A stretch of DNA of 64,000 bases, from assembly GCA_049890035.1 (NCBI GenBank), contig JBMHCG010000059.1, positions 1 through 64,000 of the forward strand, in the 5' to 3' direction. The notes beneath the pieces are model-generated. The model was not told the DNA's origin, made no database searches, and saw nothing but the letters and a program-made list of their open reading frames with translations. Each line of letters begins with the position of its first letter. The stretch's first letter is position 1. The stretch comes from UBA11891 sp049890035. GTDB lineage: Bacteria; Bacteroidota; Bacteroidia; Flavobacteriales; Flavobacteriaceae. The position numbers and the translations under genes are program-made. Shown one piece after another: positions 47,103 to 54,938 of this stretch.

Positions 47103-47741
47103 TTAGGCTTCTTCGCTAGCGTCTGCTGGGGCTTCATCAGCTGGAGCATCTTCGCTGACTTTTTCTTCAGCGGGTGCATCCGCCTCAACTGTTTCGTCAG
47201 CAGGGGTTTCTGCGTTGGCTGCTTCTGCAGAGGCAGCCGTTGATTCCGTATTGTCTTCAGCAACACTTTCTGGTGCTTCTTCTGGTGCCTCCGCCGCAGC
47301 TGCTTCAGCCATACGTTTTTCATTAACTGCTTTTTCGGCAGCAAGTGCGGCAGCTTTGGCTTCTGCTTCTGCAGCAGAAAGACCTTCAACCTTCGCTTGA
47401 ATTTTGGCTTCTTTTGCTTCTAACCAAGCTTCAAATTTTTTCTCTGCTTCTTCGGCATTAAAGGCTCCTTTACGCACACCGCCGTTGAGGTGGTGCTTTA
47501 GTAGCACACCTCTGTATGAGAGCAGCGTTCTTGCTGTATCACTGGGTTGGGCACCATTTTCTAGCCATTGAACAGCTGCATCTACATTGATATCAACGGT
47601 GGCTGGATTGGTGTTTGGATTATACGTTCCTATTTTTTCTAGATAACGACCATCGCGAGGGGAGCGACTGTCAGCGGCAACGATCCAATAAAATGGTTTT
47701 CCTTTTTTTCCGTGTCGTTGCAGGCGAATTCGTACTGGCAT
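47103..47741 (-). CDS. rpsP: 30S ribosomal protein S16 with long Ala/Glu-rich tail
   Basis: The correct start is the ATG at 47741, giving 212 residues beginning MPVRIRLQRHGKKGKPFYWI; a longer frame to 47978 runs through the promoter. Residues 1-85 are the S16 fold (ADSRSPRDGRYLEKIGTYNP). The family is usually 80-110 residues. From about residue 95 a helical Ala/Glu/Lys segment leads to an acidic low-complexity tail of about 100 residues (APEEAPES, ADEAPADASEEA), a pattern seen in flavobacterial S16. Its role is unknown. A -33/-7 promoter and a leader hairpin lie upstream. Confidence 0.95.
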   Translation of the reverse strand: MPVRIRLQRHGKKGKPFYWIVAADSRSPRDGRYLEKIGTYNPNTNPATVDINVDAAVQWLENGAQPSDTARTLLSYRGVLLKHHLNGGVRKGAFNAEEAEKKFEAWLEAKEAKIQAKVEGLSAAEAEAKAAALAAEKAVNEKRMAEAAAAEAPEEAPESVAEDNTESTAASAEAANAETPADETVEADAPAEEKVSEDAPADEAPADASEEA

Positions 47742-47755
47742 GTGTATTAATTTAT

Positions 47756-47772
47756 GTGGGTTCCCGACCCAC
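47756..47772 (-). ncRNA. rpsP 5' leader hairpin, candidate S16 autoregulatory structure
   Basis: Within the 5' leader, GTGGGT and ACCCAC form a perfect 6-bp stem around a five-base loop, 15 bases before the ATG. An overlapping CCC/GGG pairing (47763-47765 with 47773-47775) is mutually exclusive with it, so the leader can fold two ways. Ribosomal protein leaders upstream of S16 genes have been proposed for Flavobacteria; I link this one to them by position only. Confidence 0.55.
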
Positions 47773-47792
47773 GGGTTATTAATTTTGGAGTG

Positions 47793-47822
47793 CAAATATA
47801 TATATTTATGATCGATTGACAA
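47793..47822 (-). promoter_or_regulatory. rpsP promoter (TTG-N19-TATATTTG)
   Basis: Read on the minus strand, TTG (47822-47820) is followed after 19 bases by TATATTTG (47800-47793). This is an excellent match to the Bacteroidota -33/-7 pattern. It lies about 50 bp from the rpsP start, leaving room for a structured leader. Confidence 0.85.
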
Positions 47823-47845
47823 GGGTCCGTTTGAATTTAGTTTTG

Positions 47846-47853
47846 TATTTTTG
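47846..47853 (+). promoter_or_regulatory. -7 box of the trigger factor gene
   Basis: TATTTTTG matches TAnnTTTG, 27 bp before the tig ATG and divergent from the rpsP promoter. The -33 element is not clear at ideal spacing. Confidence 0.65.
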
Positions 47854-47880
47854 CACACTAAATTTCTGATAGAAAATTTC

Positions 47881-49209
47881 ATGGAAATAACACACCAAGA
47901 ACTCGATGCCCTCAATGCCCTTGTTACCATTCGTATCACCCAAGATGACTTTGCCGATAAGGTAACGACTGTCCTCAAGGATTACCGTAGAAAAGCAACT
48001 ATTCCAGGCTTTCGAAAGGGTCATGTGCCTATGGGTTTGATCAAGAAGCAATACGAAACGGCAGTGACTGCTGATGAGGTAAACAAACTCTTACAAGAGA
48101 ATCTTGATCGTTACCTCAAAGAAAAAGAGTTTAAGATATTAGGGAATCCTCTGCCCAAAATGAAAGAGTCAATTGATTGGAAAGCAGATGCATTGGATTT
48201 TGAATTTGAACTGGGTTTATCACCTGAATTTGAAGTGAATTTAAAATCAAGAAAGAAAGTAACACATTTCAAAATTGAAGCCAGTACAGAAATGATTGCA
48301 GAACAACTGCAAAGTATGCAAAAGCAATATGGAAAACTCGTAGCCCAAAAAAAAGTTGCAGAAGGACTGGAAATAACCGCTCAATTCAAAGCTGAAGATC
48401 CGGCAATTGATCAAACAGCTACTTTTCAACTGGATCAAATTAAAGGCAAAAAAAATCAAAAAGCATTTCTTGGAAAAGAGGTCGGTGCTGATTTTATGGT
48501 TGCCGGAAAAGGCCTGTTTGACAATGCAGCTGTTGCACAACGACTATTAGGAATTTCCAACAAACAAGCAGAAACACTAGATACTACCCTACAAGTGAGT
48601 ATTAAAGAAGTCAATGAAAGAGTACTCGCGGATCTTAATCAAGATTTGTTTGATAAATTGTACGAACCCGGTACCGTTACGACCGAACAAGCACTTAAAG
48701 ACAAGATAAAGGAAGGTATTGAGAAACAGTTTGAGCAGCAATCCGATCAAAAGCTTCTCAATGATATGACCGAGTTTTTGGTAGCAAATACTGCCTTTGA
48801 TCTGCCCGAAGATTTTCTTAAACGTTGGATTCAAACCTCTGGTGAAAAAGAACTCAATTCGGAAGAAGCGGCAGAAGAATACAATCGTTCTGAAAAGGGA
48901 ATCCGATACCAACTCATTGAGGGGAAAATCGTTGCAGACAATGAAATGCAAGTTCAGTTCGAAGAGTTGAAAAATTTTGCCCGGGAAATGATTGGCATGC
49001 AAATGGCCCAGTACGGACAGCTTCCTCCTGAAGATAAAGAAATGGAAGGGATTCTGTTACGAGTTTTGTCCAATCAGGAAGAAAGCAAACGTCTACAAGA
49101 TCAATTGATGAGTCAGAAAATGCTTGATTTTTACAAGTCGCATGGGCCGATAAAAGAGAAAGCAGTAGGTTTTGATGCCTTTATCAAAGAAGCCTACGCA
49201 CAAGCATAA
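47881..49209 (+). CDS. tig: trigger factor (ribosome-associated chaperone)
   Basis: Starting at the ATG at 47881 gives 442 residues; the longer frame from 47851 overlaps the -7 box. The N-terminal ribosome-binding domain has the signature GFRKGHVPMGLIKKQY (about 43-58), where F-R-K contacts L23. A reduced PPIase-like middle region and the long helical C-terminal chaperone domain follow (DFLKRWIQ, ELKNFAREMIGMQMAQYGQ). It stands at the head of the tig-clpP-clpX cluster, with 29 bp to clpP. Confidence 0.95.
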   Translation: MEITHQELDALNALVTIRITQDDFADKVTTVLKDYRRKATIPGFRKGHVPMGLIKKQYETAVTADEVNKLLQENLDRYLKEKEFKILGNPLPKMKESIDWKADALDFEFELGLSPEFEVNLKSRKKVTHFKIEASTEMIAEQLQSMQKQYGKLVAQKKVAEGLEITAQFKAEDPAIDQTATFQLDQIKGKKNQKAFLGKEVGADFMVAGKGLFDNAAVAQRLLGISNKQAETLDTTLQVSIKEVNERVLADLNQDLFDKLYEPGTVTTEQALKDKIKEGIEKQFEQQSDQKLLNDMTEFLVANTAFDLPEDFLKRWIQTSGEKELNSEEAAEEYNRSEKGIRYQLIEGKIVADNEMQVQFEELKNFAREMIGMQMAQYGQLPPEDKEMEGILLRVLSNQEESKRLQDQLMSQKMLDFYKSHGPIKEKAVGFDAFIKEAYAQA

Positions 49210-49238
49210 ATTTTAGTACTTTTAAAAAAAAGCATCCT

Positions 49239-49895
49239 ATGAACTACGGAAAAGAATTCAAAAAATTTGCGATCAAAAAACATGGTGTGAACGCGATGTA
49301 TTACGATAAAATTGTATCCAGTATGACACCCTACATCATTGAGGAAAGACAGCTCAACGTTGCTCAAATGGATGTCTTTTCACGTTTGATGATGGATCGT
49401 ATTATGTTCCTTGGGACAGCTATTGACGATGGTGTGGCCAATGTTATCCAAGCGCAATTACTTTTTTTACAGAGTGTTGATGCCAAGCGTGACATTCAGA
49501 TGTATATCAACTCTCCAGGCGGGAGTGTCTATGCGGGCCTTGGAATATATGATACCATGCAATTCATCAGTCCTGATGTAGCTACTATCTGCACTGGTAT
49601 GGCTGCTTCTATGGGAGCTGTACTTTTGTGTGCTGGCGCGGATGGGAAGCGTTCTGCACTACCGCATGCGCGTGTGATGATTCACCAACCATTGGGTGGC
49701 GCACAAGGACAAGCGTCGGATATAGAAATCACAGCGCGAGAAATACTGAAACTTAAGGACGAGCTATATGCTATTATTGCCAAGCATTCCAGACAAACGG
49801 TAGAGAAAGTGCATGACGACTCCGATCGTGATTACTGGATGCGTTCGGAAGAGGCCAAAGCCTATGGAATGGTTGATGAGGTTTTAAAACAATAA
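49239..49895 (+). CDS. clpP: ATP-dependent Clp protease proteolytic subunit
   Basis: This 218-residue serine protease has the full catalytic triad: S124 in GMAASMGAVLL (120-130), H149 in MIHQPLGG and D198 in RDYWM (197-201). NSPGGSVYAGLGIYDTM is the family signature. A short N-terminal extension before the usual start may be a propeptide. It forms a tetradecameric barrel that works with ClpX, encoded 12 bp downstream. Length and motifs are normal. Confidence 0.97.
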   Translation: MNYGKEFKKFAIKKHGVNAMYYDKIVSSMTPYIIEERQLNVAQMDVFSRLMMDRIMFLGTAIDDGVANVIQAQLLFLQSVDAKRDIQMYINSPGGSVYAGLGIYDTMQFISPDVATICTGMAASMGAVLLCAGADGKRSALPHARVMIHQPLGGAQGQASDIEITAREILKLKDELYAIIAKHSRQTVEKVHDDSDRDYWMRSEEAKAYGMVDEVLKQ

Positions 49896-49907
49896 TCCCC
49901 TTTTGGC

Positions 49908-51131
49908 ATGGATAACGAACTTTTAAGTTGTTCCTTTTGCGGGCTACCGAAACCACAAACCCAATTATTGGTGGCGGGCATGGACGCACACATTTGTGAT
50001 AAATGTATTGAACAGGCTCACAATATAGTGTTGGAGGAAGGAAAAATGGTTCCGTCCCATTTTCATGTTGAATTGAAAGTACCCAAAGAAATCCGTGCTT
50101 TTTTGGATGCCTATGTGATTGGACAAGACCAAGCCAAAAAAACCCTCGCAGTAGCCGTATACAACCACTATAAACGCATCAAATTACTAGAGCAATCAAC
50201 AGATGTTGAATTACAGAAAAGCAATGTCATTCTTGTAGGCCCAACGGGTACTGGAAAAACATTAATGGCGCAAACCATTGCGAAGTTGTTGAAAGTTCCA
50301 ATAGCCATCGTAGATGCTACGGTGTTAACAGAAGCCGGCTATGTAGGGGAAGATGTTGAAAGCATTCTTACTCGATTGCTTCAAGCCGCAGACCATGATG
50401 TAGAAAGGGCACAGCAAGGGATTGTATTTATTGATGAAATTGATAAAATAGCACGAAAAAGTGATAACCCTTCGATTACTCGTGATGTTTCTGGTGAAGG
50501 AGTACAGCAGGCGCTATTAAAATTATTGGAGGGTACGGTAGTGAATGTTCCTCCTAAAGGTGGCCGCAAACACCCAGATCAAAAATTTATTGAAGTGGAT
50601 ACATCGAATATCTTATTCATCGCTGGAGGTGCTTTTGATGGGATCGAAAGAAGTATCAATCAGCGGTTGAATCTTCAAGCCATTGGTTACAATACTCAGA
50701 AAAAAGCACAGCAAATAGATGCTGAGAACTTGCTCCAGTATATAACGCCCAGAGACATTCGCTCTTTTGGATTGATTCCTGAAATCATTGGACGTCTTCC
50801 TGTACTAACCCATATGAACCCATTGGATGCCGAATCACTAAAGTCTATCTTGACACAACCCAAAAATGCTTTAGTCAAACAGTATCAATTGTTGTTTGAG
50901 TTAGATGGTATTGAATTGACTTTTACTCAAGGTGCATTGGACTGCATCGTCCAGCAAGCATTGGAATATAATTTGGGTGCCCGTGGACTGCGATCACTCT
51001 GTGAATCGGTATTGAACGACGCCATGTACTCACTTCCCGATACGGAAACCAAACAACTGAAAGTGACCAAAGCCTATGTGGAAGAAAAACTGGAAAAAAC
51101 GGATCTTCCTGCCTTGAAAGCAGTTTCTTAG
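49908..51131 (+). CDS. clpX: ClpX ATPase subunit of the Clp protease
   Basis: This 407-residue AAA+ unfoldase feeds proteins to ClpP. The N-terminal zinc-binding domain has four cysteines (C8, C11, C30, C33). Walker A is GPTGTGKT (111-118) and Walker B is IVFIDEIDKI, with the sensor and IGF-type loop region downstream. Its 3' end overlaps the convergent GH3-family gene by 4 bp. The tig-clpP-clpX order is the common bacterial arrangement. Confidence 0.97.
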   Translation: MDNELLSCSFCGLPKPQTQLLVAGMDAHICDKCIEQAHNIVLEEGKMVPSHFHVELKVPKEIRAFLDAYVIGQDQAKKTLAVAVYNHYKRIKLLEQSTDVELQKSNVILVGPTGTGKTLMAQTIAKLLKVPIAIVDATVLTEAGYVGEDVESILTRLLQAADHDVERAQQGIVFIDEIDKIARKSDNPSITRDVSGEGVQQALLKLLEGTVVNVPPKGGRKHPDQKFIEVDTSNILFIAGGAFDGIERSINQRLNLQAIGYNTQKKAQQIDAENLLQYITPRDIRSFGLIPEIIGRLPVLTHMNPLDAESLKSILTQPKNALVKQYQLLFELDGIELTFTQGALDCIVQQALEYNLGARGLRSLCESVLNDAMYSLPDTETKQLKVTKAYVEEKLEKTDLPALKAVS

Positions 51132-52639
51132 TTCATTTCAAGGAGCTCCTCTAAATAGTTACGGTTGTTGGACAAACGCGGGACTTTGTGTTGCCCACCC
51201 AACTTCTTTTTTGATTCCATCCAATGGTAAAACAATCCAGGGCGCGCGCTATGAACCTTGGGTGGGAGTAATGTCATGTCTTTATACCGCTTGGCTTCGT
51301 AGTCAGAGTTGAGTGTCTTTAATGCTCCGTCCAAAGCTGTTATAAAAGGATTCAAATCTTCAGGGGTCTCTTTGAACTCAATCAACCATTCGTGGGCTCC
51401 CTTTTCTTTACCCTGCATGAATATAGGGCCAACGGTAAAGTCCAATACTTGTATGGCAGTGGCTTCGGCTGCTTTTGCTAGAGCTTTTTCTGCATTTTCT
51501 ACCATCAATTCCTCACCGAATACATTGATGTGCTGTTTGGTTCGACCCGTTACACGTATGCGATAGGGTTTTAATGAAGTAAAGCGAATCGTGTCACCTA
51601 TACGATAACGCCATAGGCCACCGTTGGTAGTAATAACCATTTCGTACACTTGTCCCAGTTCAACTTCCCATAACGGCAGTGTTTGTGGTTGCTCATTGTC
51701 CCAATATACCTGCGGAATGAATTCATAAAATATTCCATAGTCCAACATCAATAGCAAATCGGAAGCATCATTCTGATCTTGTATGGCAAAAAAACCCTCA
51801 GAAGCGTTGTATATTTCGTAATACTTAAATCCTGGCTTTGGAAAAAGCTGGGCATAGGAGTCCCGGTAAGGTTCAAAGCTAACCCCACCATGAAAATAGA
51901 CTTCTGCATGCGGCCACAATTGATGGATGTGATCCAATTGTTTCTGTTCACATACTTTTTGCAATAAAACGAGCATCCAGGAAGGAACGCCTGCCAGACT
52001 GGTCACTTTTTGGTCTATTGTCTCACTGATGATGGCTTTCATTTTTTCCTCCCATTCCGACATTAAGGATGTTTTTTGGCTGGGGGTACTGCTTAATTCT
52101 GCCCAGAAAGGAAGGTTTTCTATAATGATGGATGAAAGATCTCCAAAGTAGCTGTTGTTGTTTTGATACAATTCGCTGCTGCCCCCCAAACGCAAACTTT
52201 TACCAGTCAGCAGTTGCGAATCCGGGTTGTTGTTGAAATATAACGAAAGCATGTCTTTCCCTGCTTTGTAATGGCAATTTTCAAGGGAAGCTTCACTTAC
52301 GGGAATGAATTTACTCTTGGTTCCTGTCGTCCCGCTGGATTTGGCAAACCATTTAATGGCGTTGGGCCAAAAAATATTTTGTACCCCCCGGCGGGAAAGT
52401 TCAATATCGTTATGAATGTCTTCATATTTGACCAATGGAATTCGTTTGGAGAAAGTCTGGTAATTTCCTATTGACTTAAACTCATTTTGCAACCCATAAT
52501 GTGTATGAGCGGCATCATTCAGGAGTCCGTGCAGGACTTCTTGTTGAACTTCGTGGGGGAATTTGATAAAAAGTTCAATTTGATGGATTCGTTTTTTTAA
52601 GAACCAAGAAGCGATGGAATTGAACAGGGGGATTGGCAT
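51128..52639 (-). CDS. GH3 (auxin-responsive promoter)-family acyl-adenylating enzyme-like protein
   Basis: Starting at the ATG at 52639 gives 503 residues (MPIPLFNSIASWFLKKR). A longer start at 52678 is possible but adds a hydrophobic stretch not expected. The body contains the ANL-type phosphate loop (AKSSGTTGTKSKFIP), FYEFIPQVYWDNEQP, VTTNGGLWRYRIGDTIRF and a C-terminal VTGRTKQHINVFGEELM. These fit the GH3 family, which in plants joins amino acids to hormones. In Bacteroidota the substrate is unknown. It shares its upstream region with the divergent DUF2797 gene. Confidence 0.88.
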   Translation of the reverse strand: MPIPLFNSIASWFLKKRIHQIELFIKFPHEVQQEVLHGLLNDAAHTHYGLQNEFKSIGNYQTFSKRIPLVKYEDIHNDIELSRRGVQNIFWPNAIKWFAKSSGTTGTKSKFIPVSEASLENCHYKAGKDMLSLYFNNNPDSQLLTGKSLRLGGSSELYQNNNSYFGDLSSIIIENLPFWAELSSTPSQKTSLMSEWEEKMKAIISETIDQKVTSLAGVPSWMLVLLQKVCEQKQLDHIHQLWPHAEVYFHGGVSFEPYRDSYAQLFPKPGFKYYEIYNASEGFFAIQDQNDASDLLLMLDYGIFYEFIPQVYWDNEQPQTLPLWEVELGQVYEMVITTNGGLWRYRIGDTIRFTSLKPYRIRVTGRTKQHINVFGEELMVENAEKALAKAAEATAIQVLDFTVGPIFMQGKEKGAHEWLIEFKETPEDLNPFITALDGALKTLNSDYEAKRYKDMTLLPPKVHSARPGLFYHWMESKKKLGGQHKVPRLSNNRNYLEELLEMN

Positions 52640-52714
52640 ACAAAGTGGTATCTTTAGGGTAAAAATAACAAAAATCACAACGGCCGCTAAGGGTCCAGAT
52701 AGAATTTAATTTGT

Positions 52715-53509
52715 ATGATTTTTCACACACTACTCCGTAAAATGGCCACTGAAATGGATACACCGATACGGTATTTTTTAGATTGTGAAGGAGATGTTTT
52801 GCTCCTGCATGATTGTTTAAATCATCAATTGACACTTTCCTGGGAGGGTACCCAGTGCTTGCATTGTCAGCAAGAAAAGCCCCTTTTTCGTCAAGGTTTT
52901 TGTCAATCTTGTTTTTTTGAGATTCCCCAAGCAGCTGAATGGGTTATGCGGCCTGAATTGAGTAAGGCTCATTTGGATATTGAAGATCGAGATATCTCTT
53001 ATGAGAAAAAGGTGCAGTTGCAACCCCATATCGTTTATTTAGCGTCCAGCAGTCATCTGAAAGTAGGGATTACTCGCAAGTCACAACTGCCTACCCGCTG
53101 GATTGACCAAGGAGCCCACTTGGCTGTTCCCTTATTGGAAGTGCCCAACCGTTATTTGTCAGGTGTAGCCGAGGTAGCAATGAAAGCTATTTTTTCAGAC
53201 AAAACAAATTGGCGTAAAATGCTTCAAAATGAATCAGAACCCGTCGATTGGCAATGGGCACGAGATCAATTCATAGCCCATTTACCCGAAAACCTGAAGC
53301 CCTACTTACAAGCAAGACAAGACCCCACCGCATTCCATTATCCCGTATTGGACTATCCTCAAAAAGTGAAGAGTCTAAACATAACCAAAACCCCCAAATA
53401 CCAGGGGCGATTGATTGGTGTCAAAGGTCAGTATTTGTTGTTTGAAGATCAAACGGTTTTCAACATTCGTTCGTATGAAGGAAACAGACTACAAATAACT
53501 GTTCACTAG
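52715..53509 (+). CDS. DUF2797 family protein with zinc-ribbon-like cysteines
   Basis: This 264-residue cytoplasmic protein carries two CxxC pairs (CLHCQQEK and FCQSC, about 48-70), probably a zinc ribbon. A GIY-YIG-like segment (HIVYLASSSHLKVGITRK, about 107-124) is followed by RWIDQGA. Function is unknown. The start could be the ATG at 52742, where the sequence begins MATEMDTPIRYFL. It overlaps the convergent rluF-like gene by 4 bp. Confidence 0.85.
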   Translation: MIFHTLLRKMATEMDTPIRYFLDCEGDVLLLHDCLNHQLTLSWEGTQCLHCQQEKPLFRQGFCQSCFFEIPQAAEWVMRPELSKAHLDIEDRDISYEKKVQLQPHIVYLASSSHLKVGITRKSQLPTRWIDQGAHLAVPLLEVPNRYLSGVAEVAMKAIFSDKTNWRKMLQNESEPVDWQWARDQFIAHLPENLKPYLQARQDPTAFHYPVLDYPQKVKSLNITKTPKYQGRLIGVKGQYLLFEDQTVFNIRSYEGNRLQITVH

Positions 53510-54234
53510 TGATGCTTTTTTGAGTCCTTGACCCTATTTTGTATTTCCTTAATCTCTTTGGAACTCAAATAACGCCATTGTCCTGTTTTTACATCCAAAG
53601 GAACATTCATGATCCGCACGCGTTTGAGTTTGGTTACCTTATATCCCAAGTATTCGCACATTCTTCGGATTTGCCGGTTTAGTCCTTGTGTAAGGACAAT
53701 ACGAAACGCTTGCTTTTGTGTCTGTTTGACACGGCATTTTCGGGTCTTGGTTCCCAATATGGGGATTCCATTTTGCATGCGGTTGACAAAATCAGCAGTA
53801 ATGGGTTTGTTGACTTGCACAACGTATTCTTTTTCGTGTCGATTGTGCGCTCGAAGGATTTTATTGACAATATCACCATCGTTGGTCAAAAAAATCAAAC
53901 CTTCACTGGGTTTGTCCAAGCGGCCTATTGGGAAAATACGACTGGGATAATTAATATAATCAATAATGTTGTTTTTTTCGACACGCGTGTCCGTTGTACA
54001 AACAATCCCTACGGGTTTGTTAAATGCCAAATACACGGTTTTGTCTTTTTGCTTCCCTAGTGACTTTCCATCGATACTGATGTGATCAGCAGGAGTAACC
54101 TTCGTTCCCATTGCAACTTTTTCCCCGTTGACGGCCACTCGGCCGGCCGCGATGAGCTTGTCCGCCTCCCGTCGGGAACAATACCCTATTTCACTCAGGT
54201 GTTTATTGATTCGAATGGTTTTTTTTTCTTCCAC
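53506..54234 (-). CDS. rluF: 23S rRNA pseudouridine synthase, RluF type
   Basis: This 242-residue enzyme has an S4 RNA-binding domain (INKHLSEIGYCSRREADKLI, about 9-55) and a TruB/RsuA-type catalytic domain. The active-site aspartate is D107 in GRLDKPSEGL. FPIGRLDKPSEGLIFLTNDGD and NRQIRRMCEYLGY match RluF, which modifies U2604 in 23S rRNA. It sits two bases downstream of the queuosine-precursor transporter gene on the same strand, in a run with sppA. Confidence 0.92.
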   Translation of the reverse strand: MEEKKTIRINKHLSEIGYCSRREADKLIAAGRVAVNGEKVAMGTKVTPADHISIDGKSLGKQKDKTVYLAFNKPVGIVCTTDTRVEKNNIIDYINYPSRIFPIGRLDKPSEGLIFLTNDGDIVNKILRAHNRHEKEYVVQVNKPITADFVNRMQNGIPILGTKTRKCRVKQTQKQAFRIVLTQGLNRQIRRMCEYLGYKVTKLKRVRIMNVPLDVKTGQWRYLSSKEIKEIQNRVKDSKKHH

Positions 54235-54236
54235 TT

Positions 54237-54935
54237 TCAGCAGATTTCTTCATTGATGTCAAGTTGGAAGCGTTTGCGAAACAATCCAACAAAGAGATAC
54301 AAAAAAGGCGTATCAATGGCAGCTACCAAAACTTTGAATACAAAGCCAGAAACGACCAAACCCCAAAATAACTTCCAGGGCAAAACCCCGAAAAGACTCA
54401 ATAACAGTATGACGGTCACGGTATCTACGAATTGGGAACTAAAGGTGGAGAAATTGTTTCGCAACCAGAGCATCCTTCCCTGTGTTAGATTTTTCCAAAA
54501 ATGGTACAATCGAATATCAATGAATTGAGCAAATAAATAAGCCAACATGGATGCCAAAACCGCCAGAGGGGATAAGGAAAAGACTTGTTCAAAAGTATCG
54601 TCATCGATGGGGGAATTCACCGAGGCCGGTGCAAAATCGGCCAAAAGTAGAATGCCCATAGAAAAGAAAGAAGCGAAAATACCTGCTACAACCACCTGAT
54701 TGGCTTTTTGTTTGCCATAGATTTCTGAGATCAAATCGGTAATTAAAAAAGTGATGGGATAGGGAAGGATTCCCACTGACAATTCAAATAATTGTGTTCC
54801 GAACAATTCAATGTCAACGGGACGCCACACGAAGAATTTTTGGAAGATTAGGTTGGATACGACCAAAGAGGTAATGAATAGTGCCGCTAAAAATAAATAC
54901 AGGCGATCGGCCAAGGCCCTGTTTGAATGGGTCAT
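54237..54935 (-). CDS. queuosine precursor transporter (YhhQ/VUT family)
   Basis: This 232-residue membrane protein has about six hydrophobic segments (LYLFLAALFITSLVVSN at the start). The conserved PYPITFLITDLISEIYG segment and a late LRNNFSTFSSQFVDTVTVILL match the family that imports pre-Q0/pre-Q1 for tRNA queuosine. It lies between rluF and sppA with gaps of 2 and 3 bp, so it is cotranscribed with both. Confidence 0.92.
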   Translation of the reverse strand: MTHSNRALADRLYLFLAALFITSLVVSNLIFQKFFVWRPVDIELFGTQLFELSVGILPYPITFLITDLISEIYGKQKANQVVVAGIFASFFSMGILLLADFAPASVNSPIDDDTFEQVFSLSPLAVLASMLAYLFAQFIDIRLYHFWKNLTQGRMLWLRNNFSTFSSQFVDTVTVILLLSLFGVLPWKLFWGLVVSGFVFKVLVAAIDTPFLYLFVGLFRKRFQLDINEEIC

Positions 54936-54938
54936 TGT

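Noticed and set aside
47742..47978. N-terminal extension of S16 by 79 residues
   Set aside because: The extension runs through the promoter and leader, and S16 proteins begin at MPVRIRL.
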